Shown here piece after piece: positions 12,801 through 24,724 of a DNA stretch of 64,000 nt. A program made the translations under genes and the position numbers. Position 1 is the stretch's first letter, and each line of letters opens with the position of its first letter. The notes beneath the pieces are model-generated. The model saw only the letters and a list, made by a program, of their open reading frames with translations, made no database searches and was not told the DNA's origin. Location of the stretch: NCBI RefSeq assembly GCF_047495875.1, contig NC_092459.1:16539795-16603794 (forward strand), written 5' to 3'. The DNA is from Pithys albifrons albifrons. Taxonomy: Eukaryota; Chordata; Aves; Passeriformes; Thamnophilidae.

Positions 12801-13256
12801 TTTAAAATGAGGCAAGGCTGCAATTGTAACCCATTCTACATTCTTTCCCTACAGCGACACAACTCAGAGGAGAAAGTTTGCCACCTCAGACACATGTCCT
12901 TTGGCTCACCTTTCTAAATGTGACAGTTGCAGTTTATTTAGTAATTCTACCACTGAGCTTTGATCTCTGTTTTTAAAAGTTGCAGGTTTTTGTCTAAGTA
13001 GGCAAGACCAGAATAAGTCTTAATTAGAGTGCTGGAAATTTGGACATAAGTGTGAAACAGAACAGTCATCTTTATCTCCTCTTCAGTTTACCCACAGAAG
13101 CATTTATCATTTAGGAATTTGATTTAGTGAGTACGTGCTTATTGATTGCACCAGTGAATATTCCAGAAATTCTTTCTTTTCAAGTATCCTACTGATGCTT
13201 TGTTCTACTAGATTATCTTGAAGTTATGTTTATTTACAGGTTTCTATGCCATAATG
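9801..13256. other. Non-coding stretch with a short tandem repeat
   Basis: Nothing gene-like is recognised. At 10145-10180 a 10-base unit close to ATGCCTTGCC is repeated about three and a half times. The frames around 11332-11691 (119 codons plus, 83 and 103 codons minus) overlap one another on both strands and share no known domain. An A-rich run lies near 12090. Confidence 0.55.
13246..13256. repeat. 11-bp target-site duplication, left copy
   Basis: ATGCCATAATG occurs here and again, perfectly, at 13567-13577. The element between the copies starts exactly where the 5S rRNA alignment starts, so this is a retroposition target-site duplication and not a chance repeat. Confidence 0.9.
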
Positions 13257-13375
13257 GGGCAGTTAAATGCCACCCTGACATCCGATCCCGTCAGATCTCG
13301 GAAGCTAAGCAGGGTCAGCCCCGGATTAGTACTTGGATGGGAGACCTCCTGGGAAATGCCGGGTGCTGTAGGTTC
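13257..13375 (+). pseudogene. 5S rRNA-like head (not a functional rRNA gene)
   Basis: The match to vertebrate 5S rRNA runs the full length, with about a 3-base deletion near position 25 and one inserted base near the 3' end. The first 12 bases are poorly conserved. The internal promoter is well kept: the A box AAGCTAAGCAGGGTC at 13302-13316 is identical to 5S, and the C box GGATGGGAGACCTCCTGGG at 13335-13353 differs at one base. Conservation is therefore strongest where TFIIIA and TFIIIC bind and weakest where only ribosomal structure would demand it. No T-run terminator follows directly, so transcription would read into the SINE body. Confidence 0.85.
13302..13353 (+). promoter_or_regulatory. 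Type 1 polymerase III internal promoter (A box to C box)
   Basis: The A box is identical to that of 5S rRNA genes, the intermediate element is diverged (CCGGAT against CCTGGT), and the C box has one substitution. Spacing between boxes matches true 5S genes. It probably drove transcription of the parent SINE; activity of this copy is unknown. Confidence 0.6.
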
Positions 13376-13566
13376 TAGTCCTGAGGACTTCACTGGCACT
13401 GTCCAAGCTCGCTCGGCCGTGGCAGATGAACCTCAGGACTTAAACGGTGGGGCCAGTTCTGCGCACGCTGAGCCTCACCTAAAATCCACTGCGCAGGCTG
13501 GAAGGGCACACCCACGTGGGGACAGCCCTTCCCATATCTTCGTTCGCGAAGTTTGGCCATACATAC

Positions 13567-13577
13567 ATGCCATAATG
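13567..13577. repeat. 11-bp target-site duplication, right copy
   Basis: Exact second copy of ATGCCATAATG, directly after the ATAC-like 3' terminus of the SINE. Confidence 0.9.
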
Positions 13578-15854
13578 ACACACCTAATCAGGTCTAATCA
13601 GGTAGTTATCATCATATTTCCACCATAGCTTTTTGCATACTTTTACAAAATCTCATAAAAATGTTTTATTTGTTTTTCTTTTCTCCCTTGGCTGAAAAGA
13701 CAGTTTACTACCAAGGAAAGCAGATTAGTAAGAAGTATTGTGGTAGCATTTCTGGTTCAATAATCAATAATATATGCTAAAAAGGTGATGATATTTGATC
13801 AGCTCTTTAGCATATCTGTTCTCTTGAGGCTACATTTAGAATGATTGGGATTTCCAGGCACTGGCAGCAGTGCTACTATGTGTAAGTGAATTCTCAAGGT
13901 TGTTTTAAACGCCCTTTGTCCCCATAACACTACAAATGATTCTATGAAATCTTGAGTCAGTTAGTGACAATAATTACCCAGGGGTACTCCAGTATGTTTG
14001 AAGTCTAGAACCACTGCAGCTGTGTGTGCCTGTGACCAGTGCCTTATACTGAATAAGTTTAGGTGCCTTATAACAATCGAGGAAGGTGTCACTCTCTCTA
14101 CAGGTATCTCCAAACAATCACAAAAACATATGTAGCTGGGGCACTGTTTGTGCTCATTGGATATTGAAAAATAACTGATGATTCAAGAATAATGTGCAAC
14201 TGTAGGAGCTGACAATTCAATCACAAAGTTAAACAAAGAATTCTATGGTTTCCAGGTGGCTTTCTGTAAGGTAAGTTCTGGTCTCATTTTAAGCTCTAGC
14301 CAAAATTCCTCTGTGTCCAGGGTTTAATGACCAGTCCTTCCCCACATTATTTCTCATACGAGTTGGCATTTTGGTGCTTTCTTTTTATGGATGATGATGA
14401 AGAACAAATAATTTGGTCAGTCTCTTCAAACTGATGGAAAGCTTATTTTATTAGTAGTGTGAGAGCTTAATAATAGTTAAGAAATTTTATTTTCTGTCCT
14501 TTTCAGTGGAGATTGGTCAATAGTTAGTGTGTTTTTAGGTGGTAGGATGACTAGTGTGCAGAAAGACACACATGCTGGACTGTTACAGGAAGTTTCTTCT
14601 TTTATGAAGACAGAAGTAACAATTGCTTTCCCTGTGGCATTCACTTGCAACACTTTTAAGAAATATCATAGTGTCTTGTTTACAACTTAAAAAAAAAAGG
14701 AAAATGAGCCACTTTTGAAAAAAATCACCTTGAAAAACTGAAGACAGAAATCTGATTTTCTGTCAGATTGTTCTTGACACACTGTGGTGCTGTGGGAAAT
14801 CTTTTGCTTTCTGGGGTATTGCTATTGCTGGGGCTGGGGCTGCTCATGTTCCAGTTTTAACAAAGTGTGTTGTAACCATCTCCGCAGAGAAGATGAAGAA
14901 CATCTGAGAAGGTCCCAGAGTGTTCAGAGTTTTATGGGTACAGGAGTCTATGATGCTAAGCTTCTCTTGATTTGAAACATTGGAGCTGATGGATTTCCTA
15001 TGAGCAGGCTGCTCTGACTATGTAGCTACTGGTCTCAGAGACAACTTGGGACTTACTTTACTACAGAGGAGAACATATTTTAATGATAGCTCAATATTCT
15101 GGTACTATTTGTGATTATTTTATTGCGCCTACTCAAATAAATACAGTCCAGCACACTTTACTGGCACAGTTGAGAACAGGAGTTGCACCTCTTACACGTT
15201 GCTAGAAAAACAGGGCAGCATTAGAGAAAGAAATTATTCAAGGGGTCTTTGAAAGGGAATAGGAGATGATAATGCTGAGAAAAGTACTGATAAAGAACAA
15301 AGAATGGATAAACCGAGACTGAACAAGAAGAGCAATAAACAGGCAATTTGAGGCAACTCCATTTTGACAAATAACTCTTGAACCAAAGACAGCTGATGAT
15401 GATTAATAACAACAGTTATTTGGTTTAGGTAGCACATATAATGTGATAATTTATGTGCAAGCACTTCTTGAGGGAGATCATTCTGTCATGCAAGATTTTT
15501 TATATTCTATGCTTTTGACTATCATGTTGGGTTGATCACAGGAGAAGCTATGATGGTTTTCATTGACTAAATTGATAAGTAACCTGTAAAGCTGAATGAT
15601 ATCCCAGGAACTTAAATTTCAGTACAATTCACATCACTACCCACACAGTGCATAACTGCATATAGAAAAAATAAGACAGTAATTATCCTTTCCAAACACA
15701 ATTTCATACCTTGGTGATACAAAACCAGGAAAAAAGTGCACGAAGAAAGCTTTGAACCCTTTACAGACTGTTACTCGGACACACTTTGGCTGAAAACAGT
15801 CAGAGCTTTGAGAGAGTCACACAAGCTAAAGTGTCATATTAGGGTACAGTGAGA
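13578..15854. other. Non-coding stretch, nothing recognised
   Basis: AT-rich sequence lies between the 5S-headed SINE and a CR1 fragment. It has an A run near 14690. No exon, RNA gene or repeat family is recognised. Confidence 0.6.
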
Positions 15855-16289
15855 GACTTGAAGATGATCAGAGAGCTGTTTGCACCTCTCCTATGAAGAC
15901 AGGCTGAGAGTTGGGGTTGTTGATCCTGGAGAAGAGAAGGCTCAAGCAGACCTCATTGTGACCTTCCAGTACTTAATGGGGGCTTATAAGAAAGAGATAG
16001 AGAGGAACTTTTTGCTCCAGCAGATGAGGATAGGACAAGGGGGAATGGTTTAAAAACTAAAAGAGGAGAGATTTAAATTAGATGATAGGAGGAAATTCTT
16101 TACTGAGTGTGATGAAGCACTGCAACAGCCTGCCCAGAGAAGCTGTTGGTGCTTCGTCCCTGGAAGTGTTCAAGGCCAGGATGGATGGGGCTTTGAGCAA
16201 CCTGGTCTACTGGAAAGTTCCCTTCTCATGGCAAGGGGTAGAGTGAGATGATGTTTAAGATCCATTCTGTGATTTTATGATTCTATGAC
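15855..16289 (+). mobile_element. CR1 LINE, 5'-truncated 3' end
   Basis: The sequence follows the distal CR1 coding region and 3' UTR in order: the GATGATCAGAG... CTCTCCTATGAAGACAGGCTG block, the TTCAGTACTTAA block, the AAACTAAAAGAGG block, the CCTGCCCAGAGA block and the GATGGGGCTTTGAGCAACCTGGTCTA block. It ends with the family's short tail, TGATTCTATGA, at 16278-16288. The 5' truncation is normal for CR1, which makes no target-site duplication. Coding capacity is lost. It is diverged from the consensus throughout, so it is an old insertion. Confidence 0.95.
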
Positions 16290-18681
16290 TGGCCTTTCCC
16301 ATGAGTAATGACATGCTTCATTACACACTAACACAGTGCTAGACCTTGCTACCATTTGGTATATCTTTAGAAGCAAAACAGCCATCTTATATCCCAGTGA
16401 ACTTCAGACACAACATTTCTAGTCAGTGCCACAAAGAGAATGCCACAGGGAAGAGCTGAGCCAGTTTCTTTACAGCCCTGCTGAGAAAGAGAGTACTGCT
16501 GTGTCCTCCTGCTGTCAATGCAGTGTAGGTGGTGGATGAGTTTAGAGAAACAAAGATGCAGCAGGAAGTTTTAGGAGTACACTATTTATTTTACTTTCTT
16601 CAGAGTTGAAGACCAAATTGTGAACACTTGTACTTAAAATAGTAGTGACCAGGGATAAAAAGCAGATTTTGAAACCTGCCACTGCATATCACACCCTGCA
16701 CTCTGGAGTTTGGGTAAAACCAGAAAGACTCAGACTATTCTTTGTTTCCTGGCCTGATTTTTTTTGTTTGTTTGTTTGTTTTCAGTCGTGTATAAAGCAA
16801 TGAAAAGAGATCACAGGAAAACCCAGCTCTGCTCATTATGCTTCCTGCTGTTTGGTGTGCAGCTACTCACATGAGGTATGTATTTGCATGCAGCTTTTTC
16901 CCTGCTTTGCCTATGACTAACCAGAAAGGGAAGAACTCCAAAGAGACTCGTTAAACCTATGAAAGCTGCCACAGTTTGTCACATGTGGCTCTGCACACGT
17001 AAGCAGAGCACTGCTTTTATAGTAAACTGTGAGTCTCTCTTTCTGCAACAATAGTATTTCATGTCACTGCTTTAGTCTCAAGAGAAGCTGCTTTTAAATG
17101 GTAGATGTTAGTTTAATATTAATAATTGTCTTAACTTCATACATTTACAGGTTTTCATCTAGTAAAAGGGAGCTATTCATTTTTCCTCATAAAAACAACA
17201 TTCCTCTAAAGGGAATTTAACAGATGTAAGGAGGTTGATGGCAGGTGCAGCATAATGAAAGCAAGACACTTTGAACTGTCAGTGGCTCTCTAACTGCTCT
17301 TTGTATTACCCTGGCAGAGGTGTGCCTGCTCCAGTTCAAAACAGCTGCTCTCTCACAAGTGTACTCCTGGCTCCCATTCACCACCCTACAAGGAAAAGAA
17401 GGGCTGCAGAAGGAGAAAAAATGTAGGAAAAAATATCTGGATCAGGTGAAAAACATCTGCCTGCACATCAGTACAGTTTAGAGCAGTCAAGAGAGCCTGT
17501 AATGTTTTATAGAACTTGCATATTGCCATTTTTAAGGGGAAGAATCAGAAAATGAAGATTCATTAAAGCTGTAGCACTGGGTGTCAGGCGAACACTTCTT
17601 TAATCATCCAGCACACCACCATGGGGAGCACTGCTCTTCTGCAGAGTGTTCTCCTTTTTTCCCCAGTTAGTATTAAATTGGTGCTGGGGCTTCTGCCACT
17701 TCTCCAGAAAAAGATATTAATAGGTCTTAGCAGTAAGGGATGTTTCTTGCTATCTAAGCTACAGAAAGCCTTTCTCCCATTTTGTCTTATTTTAATTATA
17801 TTCCTAGTTTTTAAGGAATTAAGACTCTGTCTTTATGCTTTTTTAAAAAATATTTTTCACCTTCTTGTCATCTGAATGACCCAGAGTCACCTATTTTCAA
17901 CTTTGTCTTTTGTCAACTAGTCTTTTGTCAACTAGTCTTTTGAGCATTTTATCAATTTTATGTCTTTTTTTTTCTTGATAATTCTCTCATCTCAGTCCCT
18001 GTCTTTCTAGCTGAAACTCTCAGAACTGTCTGCAATATTAATAAAGAATGCATGACCTTGTATTAAAAAGGTTTCTTGACATAGGTTTGGGGTGACCTGC
18101 AAATCTTTTGTGGTAAAGTCACAAAGTAAACTATGCAGCTCACCTGAAATTACTGTTATTAAATCTTCATACAATCGTAGCAAGATATATAATTTTGAAA
18201 CTGGTGCAGAGGGCTTTTCTAATACAATTGTTTTTCTAACACTATTTTTCTATTACAATTGCTTCAAGTTTATTTTTCTTTCACTTTTTGTTTGTCTTAG
18301 TCAATCAGCAGAGTTTTTTTCCAGGAGGAGTTGATACCATTTGATGCAGTATACAGAAGCCCTTCTGTTCTGCTGTGTTCTTTTTTATCCATGTACTAAA
18401 CAATGAATGGGGCTGCCTTTCCTCAGGCAGTTGCTGGGGCTTCTGAACCGTAGTCAGGAAAAAGAGGGACTGTTGAAGACAATAGTCTCACCTCCTCTCC
18501 TGGGTGACATGGGAGTGCCTGGGAGGATGCAATTGTCATTGTACTTTACTATTGATTAAAATTTAAAGAGAAAACAAAATATTTTAAGTGACTATACAAG
18601 GCTGTTTCAATTCCTATTGTCAAATGTTGTATTTATTAGAACAGGAGAAAAGTTAGGGACAGAGAATCTATCATTTTCTCT
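16290..18681. other. Non-coding stretch with minor simple repeats
   Basis: A (TTTG)n run lies near 16759-16782. At about 17912-17942 a unit close to CTTTTGTCAACTAGT is repeated in tandem. No gene is recognised; the 84-codon frame at 17621-17875 is hydrophobic but featureless. Confidence 0.55.
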
Positions 18682-19000
18682 GACTACCTGAAAGGAGGTT
18701 GCAGCAAGGTGGGCATCAGTTTCTTCTCCCAAGTAACAAGCAACCAGACAAGAGGAAATGTTCTCAAGTTGCAGCAGGGGAGGTTTTGATTAGCTGTTAG
18801 GAAACATTTCACTGAAAGAGTGATCAGGCACTGAACAGGCTGCCCAGGGAAGTGATGGAATCACCATATCTGGAAGTGTTCAAAAGGTGTGTGGATGTCA
18901 TGTGTGGGGTTTAATGGTGAACACAGAGGTGCTGCATTAACATTTGGACTCAATGATCTTAGAGGTGTTTCCCAACCTGCTGGACTGTATGATTCTATGA
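18682..19000 (+). mobile_element. CR1 LINE 3' end, second subfamily
   Basis: The order CTACCTGAAAGGAGGTTG, CTTCTCCCAAGTAACAAG, ACAAGAGGAAATG, AACAGGCTGCCCAGGGAAGT, GGAAGTGTTCAAAAGG, CTCAATGATCTTAGAGGT and finally TGTATGATTCTATGA is that of a CR1 3' end of the GGTTGTAGCAAGGTGGG type. This is a different subfamily from the fragment at 15855. It is 5' truncated, diverged and non-coding. Confidence 0.93.
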
Positions 19001-22000
19001 GTCCCGGAGGGCATACTGTATCTTTAAATAATTAATTGAGAAAATACTGCCAACACCGATTATACCTAAATTATCAGTGTAGAATCAGAGATCTGTTTCT
19101 CAGCTATCTCTCTTCCCACTGAAGATGTCGTGCATTCCTGTGAGATCTAAATTGAGAAAGGGGCATCTGCCATCAAGCACAATGTTTTTAATCAATACTG
19201 ATTTTGAGTATCTTGCAAAATGGCATTTTATGATACTGATTTAACTTTTGCATTGTATGTATTTGGAAATACATGTTTGACTGCCTTTCATATGAAGTAA
19301 TAGACTGTGCTACATAGGCTTATTGATGGGCTTCCTTCAAGATATGGTGGTGCAACTCAATAAACCACTTAAGCTTGTGCTTAAAATTAAATATATGCTT
19401 GAGTATATTACTGAAAATCTGCCTGCAGAAGAGTTTTACTGAACAAAGGTGGCTTTAGGCATATGTCTGAATACTCTGCTGAATTGCAACTTGTGAACCC
19501 TATTACATTCTGAATTGGAGTCATTTGAAGTGTATAAAATTAAGCATGTTTATGACATGTTTATGGTTTTGTAGGATCAGTACTTCATGTCTTGGAGCAC
19601 ATATTCACACGAGGAGATCTTTAATAATGGATGGATTCAGAACTGGTCCTTTTACCTGGCAGTTTGAATAAGAAAACCTTAATAAAAAGTGTAAATTGCA
19701 GAGAAATTATGTTAGTTCACTCGCCTAAGGCAAGCCTTACATCATCATTTTTCTATACAGTAAATAAGCCTACAGAGAAAAAAAATCCAGACAAATAAAT
19801 GAGTTATAGAAAGAGTTTGATAATGAAACTTTACACAGCAAGACATTTGCCAGTGAAGACAAGACTTGTATGGCTGAAACAATGTTTAAAAAAGGTTCTT
19901 CAGTCTGCCTAGTATTTCAGTGGCCTTTGAAACATTCATTTGCTTAAATATGTTTTATTATGACTCTCTTGAAGGAGGGATTTATTATTTGCACACTGAA
20001 GGTTCATGTTGGTACTCTTCATAAGATTTTTTTCTGAGACATGAGGAGAAACTCATGAAATCAAGTTACCAGCAAAACAATAAGGCAGGTCAGAGTGAGG
20101 TGAACATTCATATTTTGTCTTAAAGCACGAAGAGGCTTACAGCTCTGAATTTTTAAGTTTCTGTGTTAAAAAACTCGAGGTCCCACCATACAATGGCTAC
20201 CACTCGTATGAAGCATGAACTAATACAATGCACCTTTCGATCAATCATCTGCTTTTATCAGCCTTCTTTTTGTCTACTTGCAAACTGGATTTAAGCTATT
20301 CTTATGTGATACAACATTCAGTGCATCTAGCAGACCAGAGGAAATTCAAATAAAATTTATTTTTTACAAACAACTTACATACTCAATGAAGCTGCTGCCA
20401 TCAACAGCCATAGGCTTTGACTCAAATATCTGTAGTGTCCTGGTATGCTTTCTAAGCAGTCAGTGCTTTTCTGTGAAGAACATCAGTACCAAAAGTGACA
20501 AAGGTGAAGGCTCAAGCAGCTGCTGCACTAGCCAACAGACTACTCATACAGGCTTTTAGGAAACATCCACACAGACAAGGAAGTGATGCTGCAGACTCCA
20601 GGCCTGAGGTCAAAGATGCATCATTAGGGACATCATTTCCTGATATTAAAGGCTCCAAATCATTAGTCTTTTAAAACATAATATCAATAGCTGTAATGAA
20701 AAATGTACAGGATGTAAAGAATCCCCTGAATCTTAATGTACTCTCTGCTGTTGGAAGCATAATGCAGTATGTATGTCAGCTGAGCTGGAGAATAGTAACG
20801 GGTCAAATGGTGAAAATGGAGAGGAAGGCAGTGGCTAAACCTCTGATTCTGACATGTGAATGCAAATTGCCCCCATTCCTGGGGTCAGCACAAGCTGTGC
20901 CTCTAGAAATATACTGAAATGAAGCATGAGTGGGATTTCTGCAGAATGCATGGGTGTTCTGGCTCCTGCACAGTGAGATGTTTCACACTGTGCACAGCAG
21001 ATGGGAGCTGGGTAGTTCAGCCCAGGCACTGAAGCTTGCATACGTACGCATAAAAAAGAACAAAACCAAAAATCCCAAATATTCATTGTGTGGTTGTGTC
21101 ACCAGGCCCTGGCAGAGCTGCTGCTGGGAGCCTCTCACTGGGCTGTGTCTGGCTTCATGTGCACTTCAGCATTCTCATGTGCCCCTGGCACATCCTGTGA
21201 GCACAGCTGCTCTACTAGCACGTGGATACTCCTACTCAAACAACACTAAACCTTCAGGACCTCTGCTGAGCCCTTTCTTTGCAGGCTGTCCAGCAGATCA
21301 AACTCATCTTTTCCCAGGGCATGGATATTGTGGGCATACTGGGTTTAAAAGTAATTTCCTAAGGATCCCCAGTCAATGAAACCAAGCAGAAAGTTTATCT
21401 GGGTTCAAAAAATAAGTCTACTTTTCAAATTGTACCAGCAGAAGTATCTGTAAATAATAACAGACTGGCAAAATCCCATACCCCCTTTTCTGCTTCCGTG
21501 TCTTCTCTGCTTTTTTAGAGTTCTCAACAGGATATGTGGATGACCTTCAAGTAATATGGGGATCCTCCTCCTGTGTCAGGTTTTCTGCATCACAAATACA
21601 TCACATTCAAAGAGACAGCACTAGCACTGTATTTGTTTCTTCAGCCTTTGAGCTTTTATTTTGCTCAGTTGAGAGGCTTGGACAAGTTGGTTATGCACAG
21701 GATAAGGCAGCCTCAGCTAAAACCAGTAATGCTTAATCTCTCTCCATTATTCATGATCAAGAACAGTGTTTCCTAAACAATTTTTAACTGCAAGGTATGC
21801 TTTGCCTTTTTTGAAAAAATTCCACTCATTCTGTTATGCAGCATTGCTGCAATGATTTCCATTTAGGATAAAATAAAAACTTCAATTAAATTTAATTTAT
21901 TACTTTTACTTCCTCCTCTCCTTTTCCCATTTCTGTATATTTGCTCAAGTGTTGAATGTCTGAATTTTTTTAATGTAAATGTATTTTTGCATGTTTGTGC

Positions 22001-24724
22001 AGACAATGTTTAATCTGTATCGCATTGGTGTGGGAGATATGTAACTTGGTTTTGATTGTTTATGGCTATCTGTATAAATGAGGACACTTCTTGATGCAGT
22101 GATTCTGTTAGTCAGAACCTCTAAATTTTAAACCAACAGAAACCCCAAATATGTACCTGCAGACAAAAGTCTATGTTAATTTTCATTGAGAGGCTAGTGT
22201 CTGTAAAGATCACCATGAATGCACAGACAAAAAGTGCTTTTTGAACTGATTTCTTCAAAAGTTGTCTCTTCCCAGATGCCCATGAGAATCTCAAGTATAC
22301 TGACACATATGGGTTTACTTTAGCTCTTGCTTTTCTACAAGGCTAGTGTGAGAAATGCTGTAGTTCCAGGGAAGGCTTTAAATATTTCTTTTTTTCACTG
22401 CAAGAAGCATTACTACTGATCCATCACATGAGCTGAGATTTCCCAACTCATTTCTAGCCCAATTTAGCAGGCATACAACTTTGGATAATTGGGGCAAGTT
22501 CTGGACTCTTTTCTGAATAACACCATAACTCCCTGAGCATCTCCCTTGCCACAGCAGTTATCTCAGCCTAATCCCTAGGCATGAAAGTGCATCCCAGCAT
22601 TCAAGTTCTGCTCTGATATTTTTGAAGTGTAATCAAGCTTTAGGCCTTCGAGGGGCAGATGAGGAGGGCTTGGAGGAGAAGGTCAGAGATTCCTCAATTA
22701 AGTCTTTTCATTTTCTTCTTGAACAGCGAAAAGTGAAAGGCACCACTAGAAGGCAATTCAGACTTCATAAGGTCAGAAGCATCCCTGGAGGTGCTTCTTC
22801 CACACTTCATTCACTGCAGAAAGAGTGCAAGGTGACGAGGCTCATGTTTGGGTGCCTAAGATAAATGCTTAAAATTAGGTAGGCTGATCTCTCTCTTTTA
22901 TGTCATCACAAATCTGCTGTTTTGTCCTTTGGCACAGCTTGAACAGGGTGGCTCATTAACACAATATTGATGTTCTGTACAGAGGCCAATAAGAGCAGTG
23001 CTCAATGTAAATTATTTCACCTGTCTGATACCTGTTTTTTCCTTAATTATCTCAATGGTGCAGTGTGTTTTCCTACCCCAGCAATGTTCAGTTGCATGTA
23101 TTGTTAATTTTGACTCTGTAGCTTGCATCTAGATTACCATTTGCATGTCCCCAAAGTGGTATCAGTTGCCTGAAATCTTGATTCCTCAGTGTTGTGTGGC
23201 TTGCAGAAATGTCAGCTGGTCCAAGGGAGCAGTTTTAAAAGAAACAGAGCTGATCTGACATTCTTCAAAGGGAAGCCTAGGAGACTCATCTCTGCACCTG
23301 GGTTTGTTACATATACTGAGCAATGGGAAGAGTGCTATGAATGCTGTCACTCGAGCAGTGAAGAGGGACAAGCAGCCATGTCAAAAATGACAACGTTTCT
23401 TTTACTAGTCTTGCAAAAGATGTCTGTAGTGATGTGACTGCAGATGACATCAAACAACATAAGTGGCTGGTTTCTGCAGTAGATTGAAATTCATCCAGTT
23501 CCCTGTGTTCACTGATGGCTTTCAATGCTAATTCTCAGTGAGTGAGGCATGAAATATATTCACAGTCTATACACATTTAGGATACTTTTAAGTAATTTGA
23601 GGTACCTGTGATATAAACATCTGTGCCTCTTGCTTTTGTGCATTTTTTTCCTGCGTTTCAATTATGCAGTCAAAGAAACACTGGAAAAGGGGAGAATAAG
23701 TTTGCTGATCCAGTTCTTTTTCTTTTTTGAAAGAAATGAGTACTCTATTGTCTAAGTAGAAGAAAACATAAGATAGAAGCACACTTTCATCTTCACCAAC
23801 AAGGAAGAGATCAGCTGAATTGATGCAAATGAGGTGTTTTTGAAAGTGATCCCCAAAGCTTACTGTATTCGCTAAGCAAAACTGTGGATTGCTTAAACTT
23901 TCATTTGGAAATCTAAATAAAGTGAGGTGGTGTAAAGGATGAAAAAGTTTTAGCTCGAGTTTTACTGCATGACTGTAATCTCTTCAAAAATGAACCTAAA
24001 GCCAGCACTCAGCACTTTGAGTGTCCTGCAGCTGCAGCAGCCTGTGTGCTTCACTGTATTTCGGGAGAATGCTTCTCAATCCTGACTTCAGGTGACACTC
24101 TGCTTTTCTTAGGGTTACCCGAAAGAGAGAGGCTGCAAAACGCAGGGAGGAAGGAGGGGGAGACCTCCTGTGCCTGTGCAGGTCATGGGAATCTTGTGAC
24201 AGGAACTATTCTCTGGGTTCTGTAGAACAGGAGAACTGGGAGGACACTCTGTTGGTGCATCAGGTCTAATCCAACACAGATGGACTTATAAATTGATAAA
24301 TAAGAAAGGGATCTCTTATTCAGTAAAAACTCATACTAAACCTTTTTTAAAAGCACAAATAACTTCTTCCTTTTTCATACATGACACTCAGTATCTGCAT
24401 TTTGTGTTAGCTCCTTTGCTATATACTTTGTTTTTACAGTCAGCTAGGAAGAAATACAGTCATATTCCTGTCATGAATTTCCGATTTCAGTCTCTGTTCT
24501 AATGGCTTTTTCACATAAAAGACGTATGTAGCTGCAGCAACAAGGAGCTGGCACTCATTCCTTTCCCAAGGAGAGGATCTACAAAGTAATGTGTAGCCTT
24601 TCTTCCTGACTGCTCCCATTGAATTCTGGGGTTTGTACAATGGAATAGCTTTTACAAGCAAGGGTGAGAATATCTTCACCTTGAATTAGATTATCAGATA
24701 AGAAAAATAATTTAAATAAAGAAA
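19001..24724. other. Long non-coding stretch, nothing recognised
   Basis: The longest non-repeat ATG frame of the window lies here (20930-21379, 149 codons), but it has no domain, signal peptide or compositional support and is partly overlapped by a minus-strand frame. A 26-base segment at 20968-20993 can fold into an 8-bp hairpin (GCACAGTG/CACTGTGC). No repeat family is recognised. Confidence 0.5.

Larger units (their letters stand above)
13257..13566 (+). mobile_element. 5S rRNA-headed SINE (SINE3-type retroposon), full length
   Basis: A 310-bp insertion is bounded by a perfect 11-bp direct repeat. Its head (13257-13375) aligns from base 1 to the 3' end of vertebrate 5S rRNA. The body (13376-13566) is unrelated to 5S, is rich in CpG and carries two strong hairpins (13500-13532 and 13538-13551). 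It ends in a short ATAC-type repeat directly before the right duplication. This is the architecture of a SINE3-class element: a polymerase III promoter from 5S rRNA, a body, and a 3' end recognised by a partner LINE. The tail lacks the ATTCTATG repeat of CR1. The ATAC-like repeat and terminal hairpin are more like RTE-clade LINEs, which is inference. Intact duplications and retained CpGs suggest a fairly recent insertion. The 136-codon frame across it (13218-13628) is spurious. It could belong to a described avian family that I cannot name. Confidence 0.85.

Noticed and set aside
13257..13375. A functional 5S rRNA gene
   Set aside because: The 5' dozen bases and the region near position 25 have diverged, no T-run terminator follows, and it sits inside a retroposon with duplicated target site.
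13218..13628. 136-codon plus-strand frame
   Set aside because: It runs across the 5S-headed SINE and its target duplications; the sequence is explained by RNA-derived DNA.
20930..21379. 149-codon plus-strand frame
   Set aside because: No domain, no exon borders, no codon-use signal, and the length is within what 64 kb of random sequence can give.
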